Source: a virus
DNA length: 64,000 nucleotides
IMG/VR virus record: IMGVR_UViG_3300008952_000019
Coordinates: 27,449 to 91,448 of that record
Reading direction: 5' to 3' (one strand)
The position numbers were made by a program, and so were the translations under genes. This document shows, one piece after another, positions 37,238-46,942 of this stretch. The notes under the pieces are model-generated. The model ran no database searches and was not told the DNA's origin. It saw nothing but the letters and a program-made list of their open reading frames with translations. Each line of letters begins with the position of its first letter. Position 1 is the first letter of the stretch.

Positions 37238-40200
37238 TTAACTAAAAGCAATAGCAAAGGCTATTGCGTCATCTTCTTCTATAAAACTACCACTAGCACC
37301 ACCTACAGAAGTATTAATAATTTGTATATTATCTCCTACTTGACTTATAGATATTCCTGCGCCGGCTGATATATTTCTAAATTCTAAATCTACTCCTGTT
37401 TTTGTTTTAAAAATTTCTCCTGTTCCTGTGCCTTGATTACTACCTGTATTTGCTTCTCCTTGTGACCCAGGAGCTGTACCAGGTTCCCATTTGCTATTTG
37501 AATCATTATATATTAAAACATCATTAAGAGCAGGTGCATTTGTATACGCTACATCTCCGACTGCACTTAAATTAGAAGTGTCTAATTTAGTATCAACTCT
37601 TGCATCTGTATAATATTTATTTGTATTTCCTTCTTGAACATTGTCAGTTGAAACAGAACCTGAGGTATAATTTGTTAAATTAGATGCTTCAACCATATTC
37701 AAATTTGAAGGAGAACTAAATGCAATAGTTTGATTTGCAGAAACTGTTAAAAAATAACCTGTAGATCCTGCATAAGAAGCAGGAGTATCACCTAAACTTA
37801 AAAATGTACTGCCTGGAGCGTCTGTCCATTCTAATGCAGTACCGCCTGTATTAACTTTTAAATATTTTCCTGCGTATCCTGATAATGTTCCGGGTCCGTC
37901 TGTTAATCCTGAAAAGGTTGTGTTATCTGTTGGAGCATCAATAAATTCTAATCCGGTTCCTCCTACATTAACTTTTAAATATTTTCCGGCACTTAATGTA
38001 GATATACCTGGCGTATCTGTTAATGCAGAAAATGTATCGATTTGGGCAGGAGGATTAACAAATTCTATAGCATCCTGTGTAGATTTTACTGCTAAATATT
38101 TCCCACCTTGTCCTGAATAAGAACCTGGAGTATCTGTTTGGTTTTTAAATTGGTTAGGAAGAAATACTAATTGATTACCTGCACTATTAACTGATACTAA
38201 TTTATCTGCTGATCCAACAAAAGAACCAGGAGTATCATTTAATCCTAAAAAAGTAGTAACAGAATCCGGAACAGGTTCATATTGTAATCCTGTTTCACCT
38301 GTGTTAACAACAACCATTCTTCCAGCATTACCTGCGTATGTCGGTGGTGTGTCTGTTTGTCCTTGAAATGTCGGGTTACCCGGTATAGTAACTTCTATGT
38401 TATCACCTGTAGCTACTGCATTAACTCCGGGCCCAATAAAATCCAACGAAGATGTATTATATGTTAATGTTGTACCTTCGTTTTTTACTTCTACTTTTGG
38501 AGGATCGGCCCATTTAAATTTGCTATTTGTAAAATCATATTGTAAAAATCTGCGATCGTCTCCTTGATAAACAGGATCTATATCTGATATTTCTGATACT
38601 TTTAAATCTTTCCATTTATATGTACCCGACGAATTGTTATAATATAAAACTTTTTTATCATCTAATTGTGTGGTAGCATCAACATCTTCTAAAAATGTTA
38701 AACTATAATCTTTATATTTAAATGTAGCAGTCGAATGATTATAATAAACTACTTTCCCATCATCATTTTGTACAGGAATATCTGTATCTAATAATGTAGT
38801 AAAAGTGAAATCTCTCCATTTAAACGACCCCGAATTTCCATCATAATATAATACATCATTATTATTACCTGATGTTATAGGTGTCACATCATACAGATCT
38901 GCTAATCTTTCGTTTGTAATATCTTCTAAATATGCAGCAGTGGTAAAAACAATACTTGTTCCGTCACTTTTAACTTTTAAAAAAGCATTAGCACTATTAT
39001 ACATATCAGCGTTAGATGGTGTATCATCTAACCCTGTAAAAGTAGTTGCACCGGTCTGAGGCGGATCATCAATAATCCAGGTACCATTTAAATATTTTAA
39101 AATTTTACCATTTGTTACGTTTGATACATCAGTATCTGATAATCCTGCTATTGTATTTGAACCAGTGTCTGTAAAAGGTATCCATTTATTACCATTATAT
39201 TTTAATACTTGATTATTAATAGGTGTATTACTTGTTAAATCTACATCTTGAAGATCATCTAACCCAACTGGTATTGTTTTAAGTACAGGTTTCCATTTTT
39301 GATCTCCTGAATTCCATTCTAACATATAACCGTTAGTTGCTAAATTCATCGCTGAAGTATCAAAATCTGTCAAATTACCTATAGTATGAACATCTATATC
39401 AAAATAATTTTGAACTGCATGATTTGCCCAACCATATGCTGTGTTCCAATTTGTAATTTGTTGTGAAGTTATACTTGATGTTACATGAGAAGTAAATATA
39501 GGATCAGTTTCAGAATAAGTTTTAAGATATCCTTCAGTCCCATGGTCGCCCCAACTATGGGCAGTATTCCAATTATTAATAAACGTATTAGTAATGTTAT
39601 ATGCTACACTTCCTGTAAAAACAGGATCTTGTTCTGCTAACGGTGTATAAGTGAAGACACCTGTATTATTATTATAAGTTAAAGTTGATACCGCAGATTC
39701 TTGAGCATTTGTAACAGACAGATCAGTTAATGCTATACCTCCACTTCCTCCGGTACCTCCTGAAACAGTAGATGCAACCCACCCACCTGTACTGTTACTA
39801 TACACAAGCGACTGACCGTCAGTAGGTGAAGTAGATAAATCTACATCAGACAGTTCGCCTAAACTTAGACCATCAAATACCAAATCAGTACCAGATGAAG
39901 GTACTTTAATAACTTGGCCTGATGTGCCTACAGTTGAAGGTAATGTGTATGCACCTTTTATTTGAACTTTGCCTGTACCATTTGGGTTTATATTAATAGT
40001 TGTATTTGTACCAGAAGTAATTAAAGGAGTTACTATTTCAGATACTGAAATAGCACCTGTCGAAGATCGTTGTACTAATGTACTATTAGTTGCCAAATTT
40101 GTTGCATTATCTACAGTTGTTTTTGTATTAGACCAACCGGTCGAAACATCTACTCCATTAATTTTATAAACTTTACCGTTTGCAATATCTATATTTTCTG

Positions 40201-41743
40201 AAAAATCCCAATCGTCATTTGCCCAAGATATAGTTTTGTCAGTTGCACCTTTAAGAGAAATACCTCCGCCTGTTGCAGTGGTATCATCTGGGTTAGTTAC
40301 AGTACCTAATTCTATTAATTTATCATCTACTTCTAATGTTGTGCTATTAATTGTTGTGGTTGTTCCGTTAACAGTTAGATTACCACTAACTGTCACATTA
40401 CCACTACTATCAACTAATGGGTTATCTATTTTTAAAGTTTTCTTAATAGCACTAGCACTACCACCCATATTAGTATGGGCACTAGTTTTACATGCATAAT
40501 ATAAATTTGGTGTGTCATTGTCAATTACTACCTGGACCCATGCATTAGCAGAACCGTCGCCGTCTGCTCCTGATCCTTTTGTATAATCAGCATTTGACCA
40601 TTCAGCAATATTGCCGCTATTGCGACCATCTACAAAAGTAGATAAAAAGAATTCATGACCACTATTTGAGCTATCCTTAACATCAAATTTATATGTACCG
40701 CCAGCAACTAATTCTAAAGACGGTTGTTGAACTGCTCCGCTACCTGTATCTATATAATATACACCATTTGCGACTGTAACTGTAAAAGTTGCAGTACCTG
40801 AAGGGGGTGCTTTAGTAGTTAGGGTTATTCCGTTCCCTTGCTCTATTCTAATTTGGTCTACTGCATTAGCAGTTAATACATCTTGGCCATCTACATTCCA
40901 ATGTTTAAAGGTGCTTTCCATAGCAACTTTAATCTTTTTATTGCCCATGTCTGTAAGAGCAAAACCACTATCTACATCAAATTGAATTTCTGTAACATCA
41001 GCCATTGAAACATTAGAACTAGGATCGTTAATTTCCTTTACTGCTAATGTCCATGCATTTCCACCTCCACCAGGGTTATAATTTTGTAAACCTACAGTTC
41101 CGTGATACCTAAAACCTTGTATTAAATATACAGAATAATCATATGTACCTCCTGTTTTAGATAAAATATCAGAGGGAGGATCGCCATTAGGATTTCCCAT
41201 GAAAGAAAATACACCCGATTCATAATCAAAATAATATTCTTCGTTGGTTGTTTGAGGATATATTTCCCTGTATCCTGAAAAGATAGATAAATCATAATTA
41301 CCATTACCTTTTCCTGAAGGAGCTATTGCAAATTTAGGTAGATATGTTGCTCCATATGTTGCCCTGAGCCAATCGCCTATTCGTGTACTATCTGTACCGA
41401 CAGTTGAACATGTAAGATGTGTTCGTTGATTTACTACTGTCGGATCTCGTGTAAGTTCTATAACACCTTGAACATGGCCTATATCTGGACTTGGATTTGT
41501 ATTAGGATTACCTGCACTTGTATTATATTTGTATACATAGACATACGCATCATTTGTTGTATTTGCTACTGTACCAATTTGATGACTATCTACCCATAAG
41601 TTATGACTAGGATTCGGAATGGGGCTAACAATGGCTTCGTTATTAGGTCCTTTTTCAACATCAAAATTAGTTCTTGCTTTACCATAGTTGACTTTTTTGT
41701 CAATTCTATTGGTTATTACATCATTTAATGTATATGTGGGCAT
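37238..41743 (-). CDS. Giant modular tail-fibre protein with 'LTDTP' repeats and cupredoxin-like domain (1,501 aa)
   Basis: The N-terminal 225 residues (NRIDKKVNYGKARTNFD) are paralogous to the N-terminus of the 1,726-residue neighbour (NRLDKKVNYGKARTAFD). Residues of about 323-438 form a cupredoxin-like domain ending YYACKTSAHTNMGG (Cys, His, Met retained). There follow stem repeats (LSDVDLSTSPTDGQSLVY), 'WGDHGTEGYL' hinges, and at about 880-1330 roughly seven repeats of the pattern FxxLTDTPxSYxGxxGKYLxVNxxGTxLEF. The last 70 residues (GEIFKTKTGVDLEFRNISAG) match the collar before the propeller in 34889-36895. It is a long fibre; which end contacts the host is not clear. Confidence 0.8.
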   Translation of the reverse strand: MPTYTLNDVITNRIDKKVNYGKARTNFDVEKGPNNEAIVSPIPNPSHNLWVDSHQIGTVANTTNDAYVYVYKYNTSAGNPNTNPSPDIGHVQGVIELTRDPTVVNQRTHLTCSTVGTDSTRIGDWLRATYGATYLPKFAIAPSGKGNGNYDLSIFSGYREIYPQTTNEEYYFDYESGVFSFMGNPNGDPPSDILSKTGGTYDYSVYLIQGFRYHGTVGLQNYNPGGGGNAWTLAVKEINDPSSNVSMADVTEIQFDVDSGFALTDMGNKKIKVAMESTFKHWNVDGQDVLTANAVDQIRIEQGNGITLTTKAPPSGTATFTVTVANGVYYIDTGSGAVQQPSLELVAGGTYKFDVKDSSNSGHEFFLSTFVDGRNSGNIAEWSNADYTKGSGADGDGSANAWVQVVIDNDTPNLYYACKTSAHTNMGGSASAIKKTLKIDNPLVDSSGNVTVSGNLTVNGTTTTINSTTLEVDDKLIELGTVTNPDDTTATGGGISLKGATDKTISWANDDWDFSENIDIANGKVYKINGVDVSTGWSNTKTTVDNATNLATNSTLVQRSSTGAISVSEIVTPLITSGTNTTININPNGTGKVQIKGAYTLPSTVGTSGQVIKVPSSGTDLVFDGLSLGELSDVDLSTSPTDGQSLVYSNSTGGWVASTVSGGTGGSGGIALTDLSVTNAQESAVSTLTYNNNTGVFTYTPLAEQDPVFTGSVAYNITNTFINNWNTAHSWGDHGTEGYLKTYSETDPIFTSHVTSSITSQQITNWNTAYGWANHAVQNYFDIDVHTIGNLTDFDTSAMNLATNGYMLEWNSGDQKWKPVLKTIPVGLDDLQDVDLTSNTPINNQVLKYNGNKWIPFTDTGSNTIAGLSDTDVSNVTNGKILKYLNGTWIIDDPPQTGATTFTGLDDTPSNADMYNSANAFLKVKSDGTSIVFTTAAYLEDITNERLADLYDVTPITSGNNNDVLYYDGNSGSFKWRDFTFTTLLDTDIPVQNDDGKVVYYNHSTATFKYKDYSLTFLEDVDATTQLDDKKVLYYNNSSGTYKWKDLKVSEISDIDPVYQGDDRRFLQYDFTNSKFKWADPPKVEVKNEGTTLTYNTSSLDFIGPGVNAVATGDNIEVTIPGNPTFQGQTDTPPTYAGNAGRMVVVNTGETGLQYEPVPDSVTTFLGLNDTPGSFVGSADKLVSVNSAGNQLVFLPNQFKNQTDTPGSYSGQGGKYLAVKSTQDAIEFVNPPAQIDTFSALTDTPGISTLSAGKYLKVNVGGTGLEFIDAPTDNTTFSGLTDGPGTLSGYAGKYLKVNTGGTALEWTDAPGSTFLSLGDTPASYAGSTGYFLTVSANQTIAFSSPSNLNMVEASNLTNYTSGSVSTDNVQEGNTNKYYTDARVDTKLDTSNLSAVGDVAYTNAPALNDVLIYNDSNSKWEPGTAPGSQGEANTGSNQGTGTGEIFKTKTGVDLEFRNISAGAGISISQVGDNIQIINTSVGGASGSFIEEDDAIAFAIAFS

Positions 41744-41749
41744 TAATTA

Positions 41750-44700
41750 TCATCCCCAATCTTCAATAGACACAGCAGTTACTGATTTTCCGCTTGCTAT
41801 ACCGAACCTTACAAGAACAGTTGGGTTAGGAGCAGATCCTGTATTTGCAGTACCTAAATCTAAATTAGCATATGCATCTGTTAATGCGGTATTAACTGCA
41901 AAAGATCCTTGATCGCTTGCTCCGCCTAATCTACGCACACCATCGGATCCATTACCACCTGCACCTGTATCTGCACCCGGGAAGCCACTTCCACCAAAGT
42001 TTGTACTACAATCTAACCATCCGTTTACTGAACTTGTGTTATCAGTATCATATCCAGGTATAGCAATATATAATGATGTTACTTCCCCTGATATTTTAAT
42101 ACCCATTTTTGCTAAACCTGTTCGTTTAAATGCAAAAGTAAAATATTGTGTAGTAGAAGAATTTCTATCTGTTCCTGTACTTAAATTATCTCCGGCAGGT
42201 AAAAATCCTGTTGAATAATCTGTTATAGTATGTTGTATAGCATCTAAAAAACATCCCGCTTCATATGTATTCATTAATGTATCTGTTGTACTATTCCACG
42301 GATATGCAGTATAAAAATCACTACTTGCATTACCTGAATAATCTGGAGTTGCTGCATTTGTTGTAGGCCATGCATATTTTACACGTTTACATACAGTTGC
42401 TCCACTTACTGCTCCGCCCATTGTAATATTAAGAGGAATAGCATTTTCATCTAATGATGGACTAGAAAACCAATACATTAAATTTGTTGTATCGGACACC
42501 TCAGTACTACTACCATTTACATTTATAGCAGATGATTTTATAGTTCCTGTCGTTCCTTTGCCTGAACCATTTAGATTAACAGTTAATATTGCTGATGTTA
42601 ATGCAGAACTTACACCTACATTTTGATCAGGAACTGCATTTAATCCTAAATCAACATATGAATATGTTTGGGATGCAATAGCTGTTCCTGCATCAGGTGC
42701 TACTGTTAGCGGAGTTGTGGTATTCCTATAAGTTCTACCTGTTAATTTAGAAATTTGTAAACCTGTTATGGTTAATGTTGCTCCTGTGTTATAAAACTTA
42801 ACACCTGACATAACTCTGTATGTTCCAGTTCCTTCGGCTACAGTACCAAATGCAGCAATAGCAGGATTATCTTGCATGTCATCATACACAAAACCTACTT
42901 TATCACTTGTAGTAGTATCGGTATGTTTTAATTGTATTGTATTATATCCTGCACTTATTAAAGCACTTGTAACATGAACTTTTGATTTATATTGCTTATA
43001 AAAATTATCAGGATATGTGTCAGAATCAAATGCATTAGCATCTTGCTCTTGTGTAACTTCTAATAAACCATTAGCATCTACAGAACCTGCATCATCATAT
43101 CTAGCAACCTTATTTGCTCCAGTAAACTCTACTTGTCCATTATCTGCAACAGATTCGTTTACATGAGCAGTTAATGTTCCAGTATATGTGCCATTTGATG
43201 CAAATTCATTTGCCCAACCTGATTGTTCTTCTGTAATAATTGTTTGTGTTTCTACTCTTACAACATCTGTTCCACCTGTCGGAGCCGAACTACCTACAGT
43301 ATTATCTGTTGTATTAGCACAAATTTTTGGACTTGTTCCTTGATGGTAACTTGAAGGTATATTAATAGTATAACCTGTTAGTCCCGCCGGAGCACTTGGC
43401 GCCGGTTTAATTGTTACATAATTAGTTCTAGTTTTAACAGAGTCCGTTGTACTAGTTGCTCCGCCGCCGTAACTATTATCAGTTGCGGCAATTAAACTAG
43501 GAGATCGTTGTATATCACTGCCTGTGGCATTTTCATATGTATGCGTAGGGTTTGCTGACGAAGAAGTAGCAGAACTATCATCAAAATCATATGTATAATT
43601 TACAGTTGTTAAATTACTATTACTATCTATTGTAACACCAGTTGATGTATTTGTAAAATCAATTACTTTAGAAGGACCATTACTATCCTGACCTCCTGCA
43701 GAAGGATCATATTTTGTAAAATCAAATCCTATTAATGGATTAACATAACTTGGACTACCATTAGCAGATGTGTTTTGATTTTTAAAAGCCGCTGTAAAAT
43801 TAGCTCTTGGATCAGTTTTTGTTGTAATAACAGTTGCTCCAGTAGTTGTTGAGTTATTTGCTGATCTTTGATTTGCTGCCGTTAAGGTAACATTAAATGT
43901 TTCTTCCGTTCCATTTGTTGCAAGATCAAAATATTTTTCTATTTGTTGTGACACATCACCTGCGGCACCTGAACCTCCAGACATCGAAGTAGTCCCTTGG
44001 CCGGTTCCCCAAGTCCATGTATATTGTGTATCGCCCCATGTACCAAGATTAGGTGTAGTATTTGTAAATTTAACTGGATGCCCTTCTTCTGAATTTGTAT
44101 CAGTATTAGCATTTACATCACCTGCCCTATCGTTATTACCTGAGGTTACACCTTGAACTGTAAATGTAGGCGCAGGTGTCACATAACCTTTAATATGATT
44201 TGCTTTTTCTAAAGCCACAGTATGACCAACTAATCCTCTAGCGGTTAAACTTCTGCAATATACTTTTGGTGAAAATCTAGTATCAGAAGTATATGTACTA
44301 GAAGCATTATAATCATGTATATGAGTTTTTGTTGTATCCCAACTAACCCAGGCTGCACTACCACTAACTCCTGAAACAATATCATTATCTGTTTCTGTTG
44401 GATCTGCAGCAGTAGGATACTTAGTCCCATCACCGAATTCAATCATCCACCATTTTGTATATAAAGATGTCGAAGTATCAAACTCTATTTGCCTATCAGA
44501 TGCAGAAGCACTATCTAAATCAACAACCGTATCTCCGCTTGTTGTTGTCCAAGAAGGTTCTGGATCAGGTGTCCATAGAGTTAATCCACCTACTTTTTTA
44601 TAAGTTACATAACTACCTTCAGTCATACCTGAAGTTGCTCCTGCAGCACATTTTAATGTCATTGTAACATCAACACTACCACCAGCAATTTCGGTAAATT

Positions 44701-46930
44701 GCTGAGTAATAGAACCATTAGATATTGTGCTTTGTGAATCATTTACATTTATTGTAGTACCGGTATCTGTATTTTTAAATTCCCAATCTGCATGAGTTGC
44801 ATCATGTTCATCTGCAATAGTAAATGTAACAGATAATGGTGCTGCCGGCGAAGCGCCTCCAGCGGCAGGACTTACAGTAAACGTAGATCCTTGAACATAT
44901 TTGCTTAATTTTATATTCTTTATAGTTTCATTAACTGCATCTAATGCATCTGCTACTGTTCCTGTTGTTTCTAATCCTGTTAAATATGTACCACCCGAAA
45001 CAACCGCATTTTTTTGTCCATACGCACCATCTTGAAATGTAGTATCTGTAGGGGCTCCTAATGTTAAACCTGATTGTCCAGGAGTTGCTAGTACAAATTT
45101 ACTTGAGCTATTATCCCAAGTTACTACTTTACCATCTTCGCTTGTACCTGGTGAACCTACATTAACATCTTTTATTTCATCTAAAGGTGTTTCGCTTAAA
45201 TCAAATGTGCCGACGTCTCCAGAATATACTTCTGACAAATTTGTTCCATCAGGTATAAATGTAAATTTTCCTGAACTATCATCTAAACCAAAAAAGCCTA
45301 CATTAGCGGCAGTTGATAAAATAGCAGTACCTGTTCCTTGGCTTGGTACTCCGGCTACTGACGCTGTAAATTTTGTTCCTGGTTCACTGTCGGCGGCACC
45401 TAAAGTTGTCCAATCTGTGGTACCTGTAGTTTTAATAATATATTCAGTATTTTGAACAATAGCAGTTGCAACAATATCTGCAGACCCATCATTCCATTTA
45501 AATTCAACACCTCTATCTTTATTATCATCTACTAAAATATAAGTGTCGTCACCTCCTAATGTAATAACAGGATCGTCTAATGTAGTAGTTGTTGAGTTAA
45601 CTGTAGTAGTTGCACCATGCACTACTAAGTTACCTGTAACAGTAACATTACCTGAACTATCAACTAATGAGTTTTTAATTGTTAATGTTTTTTGTTGTGC
45701 AGAAAACGTAGCGGTTGACCCATCTCCCGTGCCTCCTGAATCTGCGTTAAAATCGTATAAAGTTGCAGGAGTATCGTTCTTTCCTTTTATTTGTAAAAAT
45801 GCCCCAGCGGTTCCGTCTGCTATTCTTGATCCACTTGACTCACCATAACTAACACCAGTAGTATAAATTGTACCTGAATTGTGTGTTCCATCAGCAGTAA
45901 TTGAAAATTCAAACTGACTGCTTGCTAATGTTGTATTACTTAAATCAAATATATAAGTACCAGAAGCGACAAAATTAAAAGATGTAATAGCAGTACCTGC
46001 ACCAACTATTCCGGTTGCATCTTCAAAAATATACTTGCCTCCACTAAATTTTACATAATAAGTTTGTGTACTAGAAGGTGGAGCAGTTGTTGTTAATGTT
46101 ATTCCGTCACCTTCTGCAATAGTTATTTCATCTACTGCTGTTGCGGTAAGTTTATCTTGCCCTGATACGTTCCAATGTTTGAACGTACTTTCCATAGCAA
46201 TTTTAATTTTATTACTACCTAAATCAGTTAAAGCAAAACCACTATCAACATCAAAATGAATTTCATCTACACCTGTAACACTAACATTAGCACTAGGATC
46301 ATTTATTTCTTTTACTACTAACGTAGAAACTGAATTTGGATTAACAAAATTTGATAGACCAACTGTTCCAGCATACTTAAAACCTTTTGTCATGTATAAT
46401 GCATTACCTGAAAGCCCTGAAGGTATGTTATCACCAGCAAATGCAAATACACCCGAATCATAATCAAAATACCATTCTTCGCCACTTGTAGCAGGAAAAA
46501 TTTGAGTAAACCCTAAGCCTGACCAATTTGTATTGCCATGATTTCCTGCCGCACCAATATAGAATTTCGCATCATATGTCGCACCAAATGTTGTCGGAAT
46601 CCATCCTCCTAATAAAGTAGATACATCGCTATTTGTACCACATGCTAGATAAGCTCTACCACTAGATACAGTAGGATCCTTTGTCATCTCAATGATACCT
46701 GAGGTTCCTGAGGCAGCATATTGATATACTTGAACAATGCTCGTAGTTGTTGTCGGTGCTAGAGCAGGTATTTGTTCAGATTGTACCCATAGTTGATGAG
46801 TACTTTGCGATAAAGGCGATGCTATTGCCTCGTTAATCGGACCTTTTTGTGCATCAAAAGCCGTCCGAGCTTTGCCGTAGTTTACTTTTTTGTCTAGTCT
46901 ATTGGTTAAGACCGTTTGCGAAATGGCCAT
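41750..46930 (-). CDS. Giant chimeric tail protein with PKD-like domains (1,726 aa)
   Basis: The N-terminal 420 residues align with the 1,501-residue protein, including the same virion-attachment segment and a cupredoxin-like domain (about 288-417) that has lost its Cys, His and Met ligands (LYDFNADSGGTGDG). From about residue 640 onward it aligns instead with the 2,037-residue protein: PKD-type domains (PLSVTFTIADE; YTYDFDDSSATSS followed by PTHTYEN), then a shared C-terminal domain containing EVTSLYIAIPGYDTD, LDCSTNFGGSGFPGAD and VRFGIASGKSVTAVSIED. The gene is thus a junction between two fibre types. An insertion near residue 470 (NTEYIIKTTGTTDWTTLGA) is a separate small phage module. Confidence 0.8.
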   Translation of the reverse strand: MAISQTVLTNRLDKKVNYGKARTAFDAQKGPINEAIASPLSQSTHQLWVQSEQIPALAPTTTTSIVQVYQYAASGTSGIIEMTKDPTVSSGRAYLACGTNSDVSTLLGGWIPTTFGATYDAKFYIGAAGNHGNTNWSGLGFTQIFPATSGEEWYFDYDSGVFAFAGDNIPSGLSGNALYMTKGFKYAGTVGLSNFVNPNSVSTLVVKEINDPSANVSVTGVDEIHFDVDSGFALTDLGSNKIKIAMESTFKHWNVSGQDKLTATAVDEITIAEGDGITLTTTAPPSSTQTYYVKFSGGKYIFEDATGIVGAGTAITSFNFVASGTYIFDLSNTTLASSQFEFSITADGTHNSGTIYTTGVSYGESSGSRIADGTAGAFLQIKGKNDTPATLYDFNADSGGTGDGSTATFSAQQKTLTIKNSLVDSSGNVTVTGNLVVHGATTTVNSTTTTLDDPVITLGGDDTYILVDDNKDRGVEFKWNDGSADIVATAIVQNTEYIIKTTGTTDWTTLGAADSEPGTKFTASVAGVPSQGTGTAILSTAANVGFFGLDDSSGKFTFIPDGTNLSEVYSGDVGTFDLSETPLDEIKDVNVGSPGTSEDGKVVTWDNSSSKFVLATPGQSGLTLGAPTDTTFQDGAYGQKNAVVSGGTYLTGLETTGTVADALDAVNETIKNIKLSKYVQGSTFTVSPAAGGASPAAPLSVTFTIADEHDATHADWEFKNTDTGTTINVNDSQSTISNGSITQQFTEIAGGSVDVTMTLKCAAGATSGMTEGSYVTYKKVGGLTLWTPDPEPSWTTTSGDTVVDLDSASASDRQIEFDTSTSLYTKWWMIEFGDGTKYPTAADPTETDNDIVSGVSGSAAWVSWDTTKTHIHDYNASSTYTSDTRFSPKVYCRSLTARGLVGHTVALEKANHIKGYVTPAPTFTVQGVTSGNNDRAGDVNANTDTNSEEGHPVKFTNTTPNLGTWGDTQYTWTWGTGQGTTSMSGGSGAAGDVSQQIEKYFDLATNGTEETFNVTLTAANQRSANNSTTTGATVITTKTDPRANFTAAFKNQNTSANGSPSYVNPLIGFDFTKYDPSAGGQDSNGPSKVIDFTNTSTGVTIDSNSNLTTVNYTYDFDDSSATSSSANPTHTYENATGSDIQRSPSLIAATDNSYGGGATSTTDSVKTRTNYVTIKPAPSAPAGLTGYTINIPSSYHQGTSPKICANTTDNTVGSSAPTGGTDVVRVETQTIITEEQSGWANEFASNGTYTGTLTAHVNESVADNGQVEFTGANKVARYDDAGSVDANGLLEVTQEQDANAFDSDTYPDNFYKQYKSKVHVTSALISAGYNTIQLKHTDTTTSDKVGFVYDDMQDNPAIAAFGTVAEGTGTYRVMSGVKFYNTGATLTITGLQISKLTGRTYRNTTTPLTVAPDAGTAIASQTYSYVDLGLNAVPDQNVGVSSALTSAILTVNLNGSGKGTTGTIKSSAINVNGSSTEVSDTTNLMYWFSSPSLDENAIPLNITMGGAVSGATVCKRVKYAWPTTNAATPDYSGNASSDFYTAYPWNSTTDTLMNTYEAGCFLDAIQHTITDYSTGFLPAGDNLSTGTDRNSSTTQYFTFAFKRTGLAKMGIKISGEVTSLYIAIPGYDTDNTSSVNGWLDCSTNFGGSGFPGADTGAGGNGSDGVRRLGGASDQGSFAVNTALTDAYANLDLGTANTGSAPNPTVLVRFGIASGKSVTAVSIEDWG

Positions 46931-46942
46931 TTACATTACTCC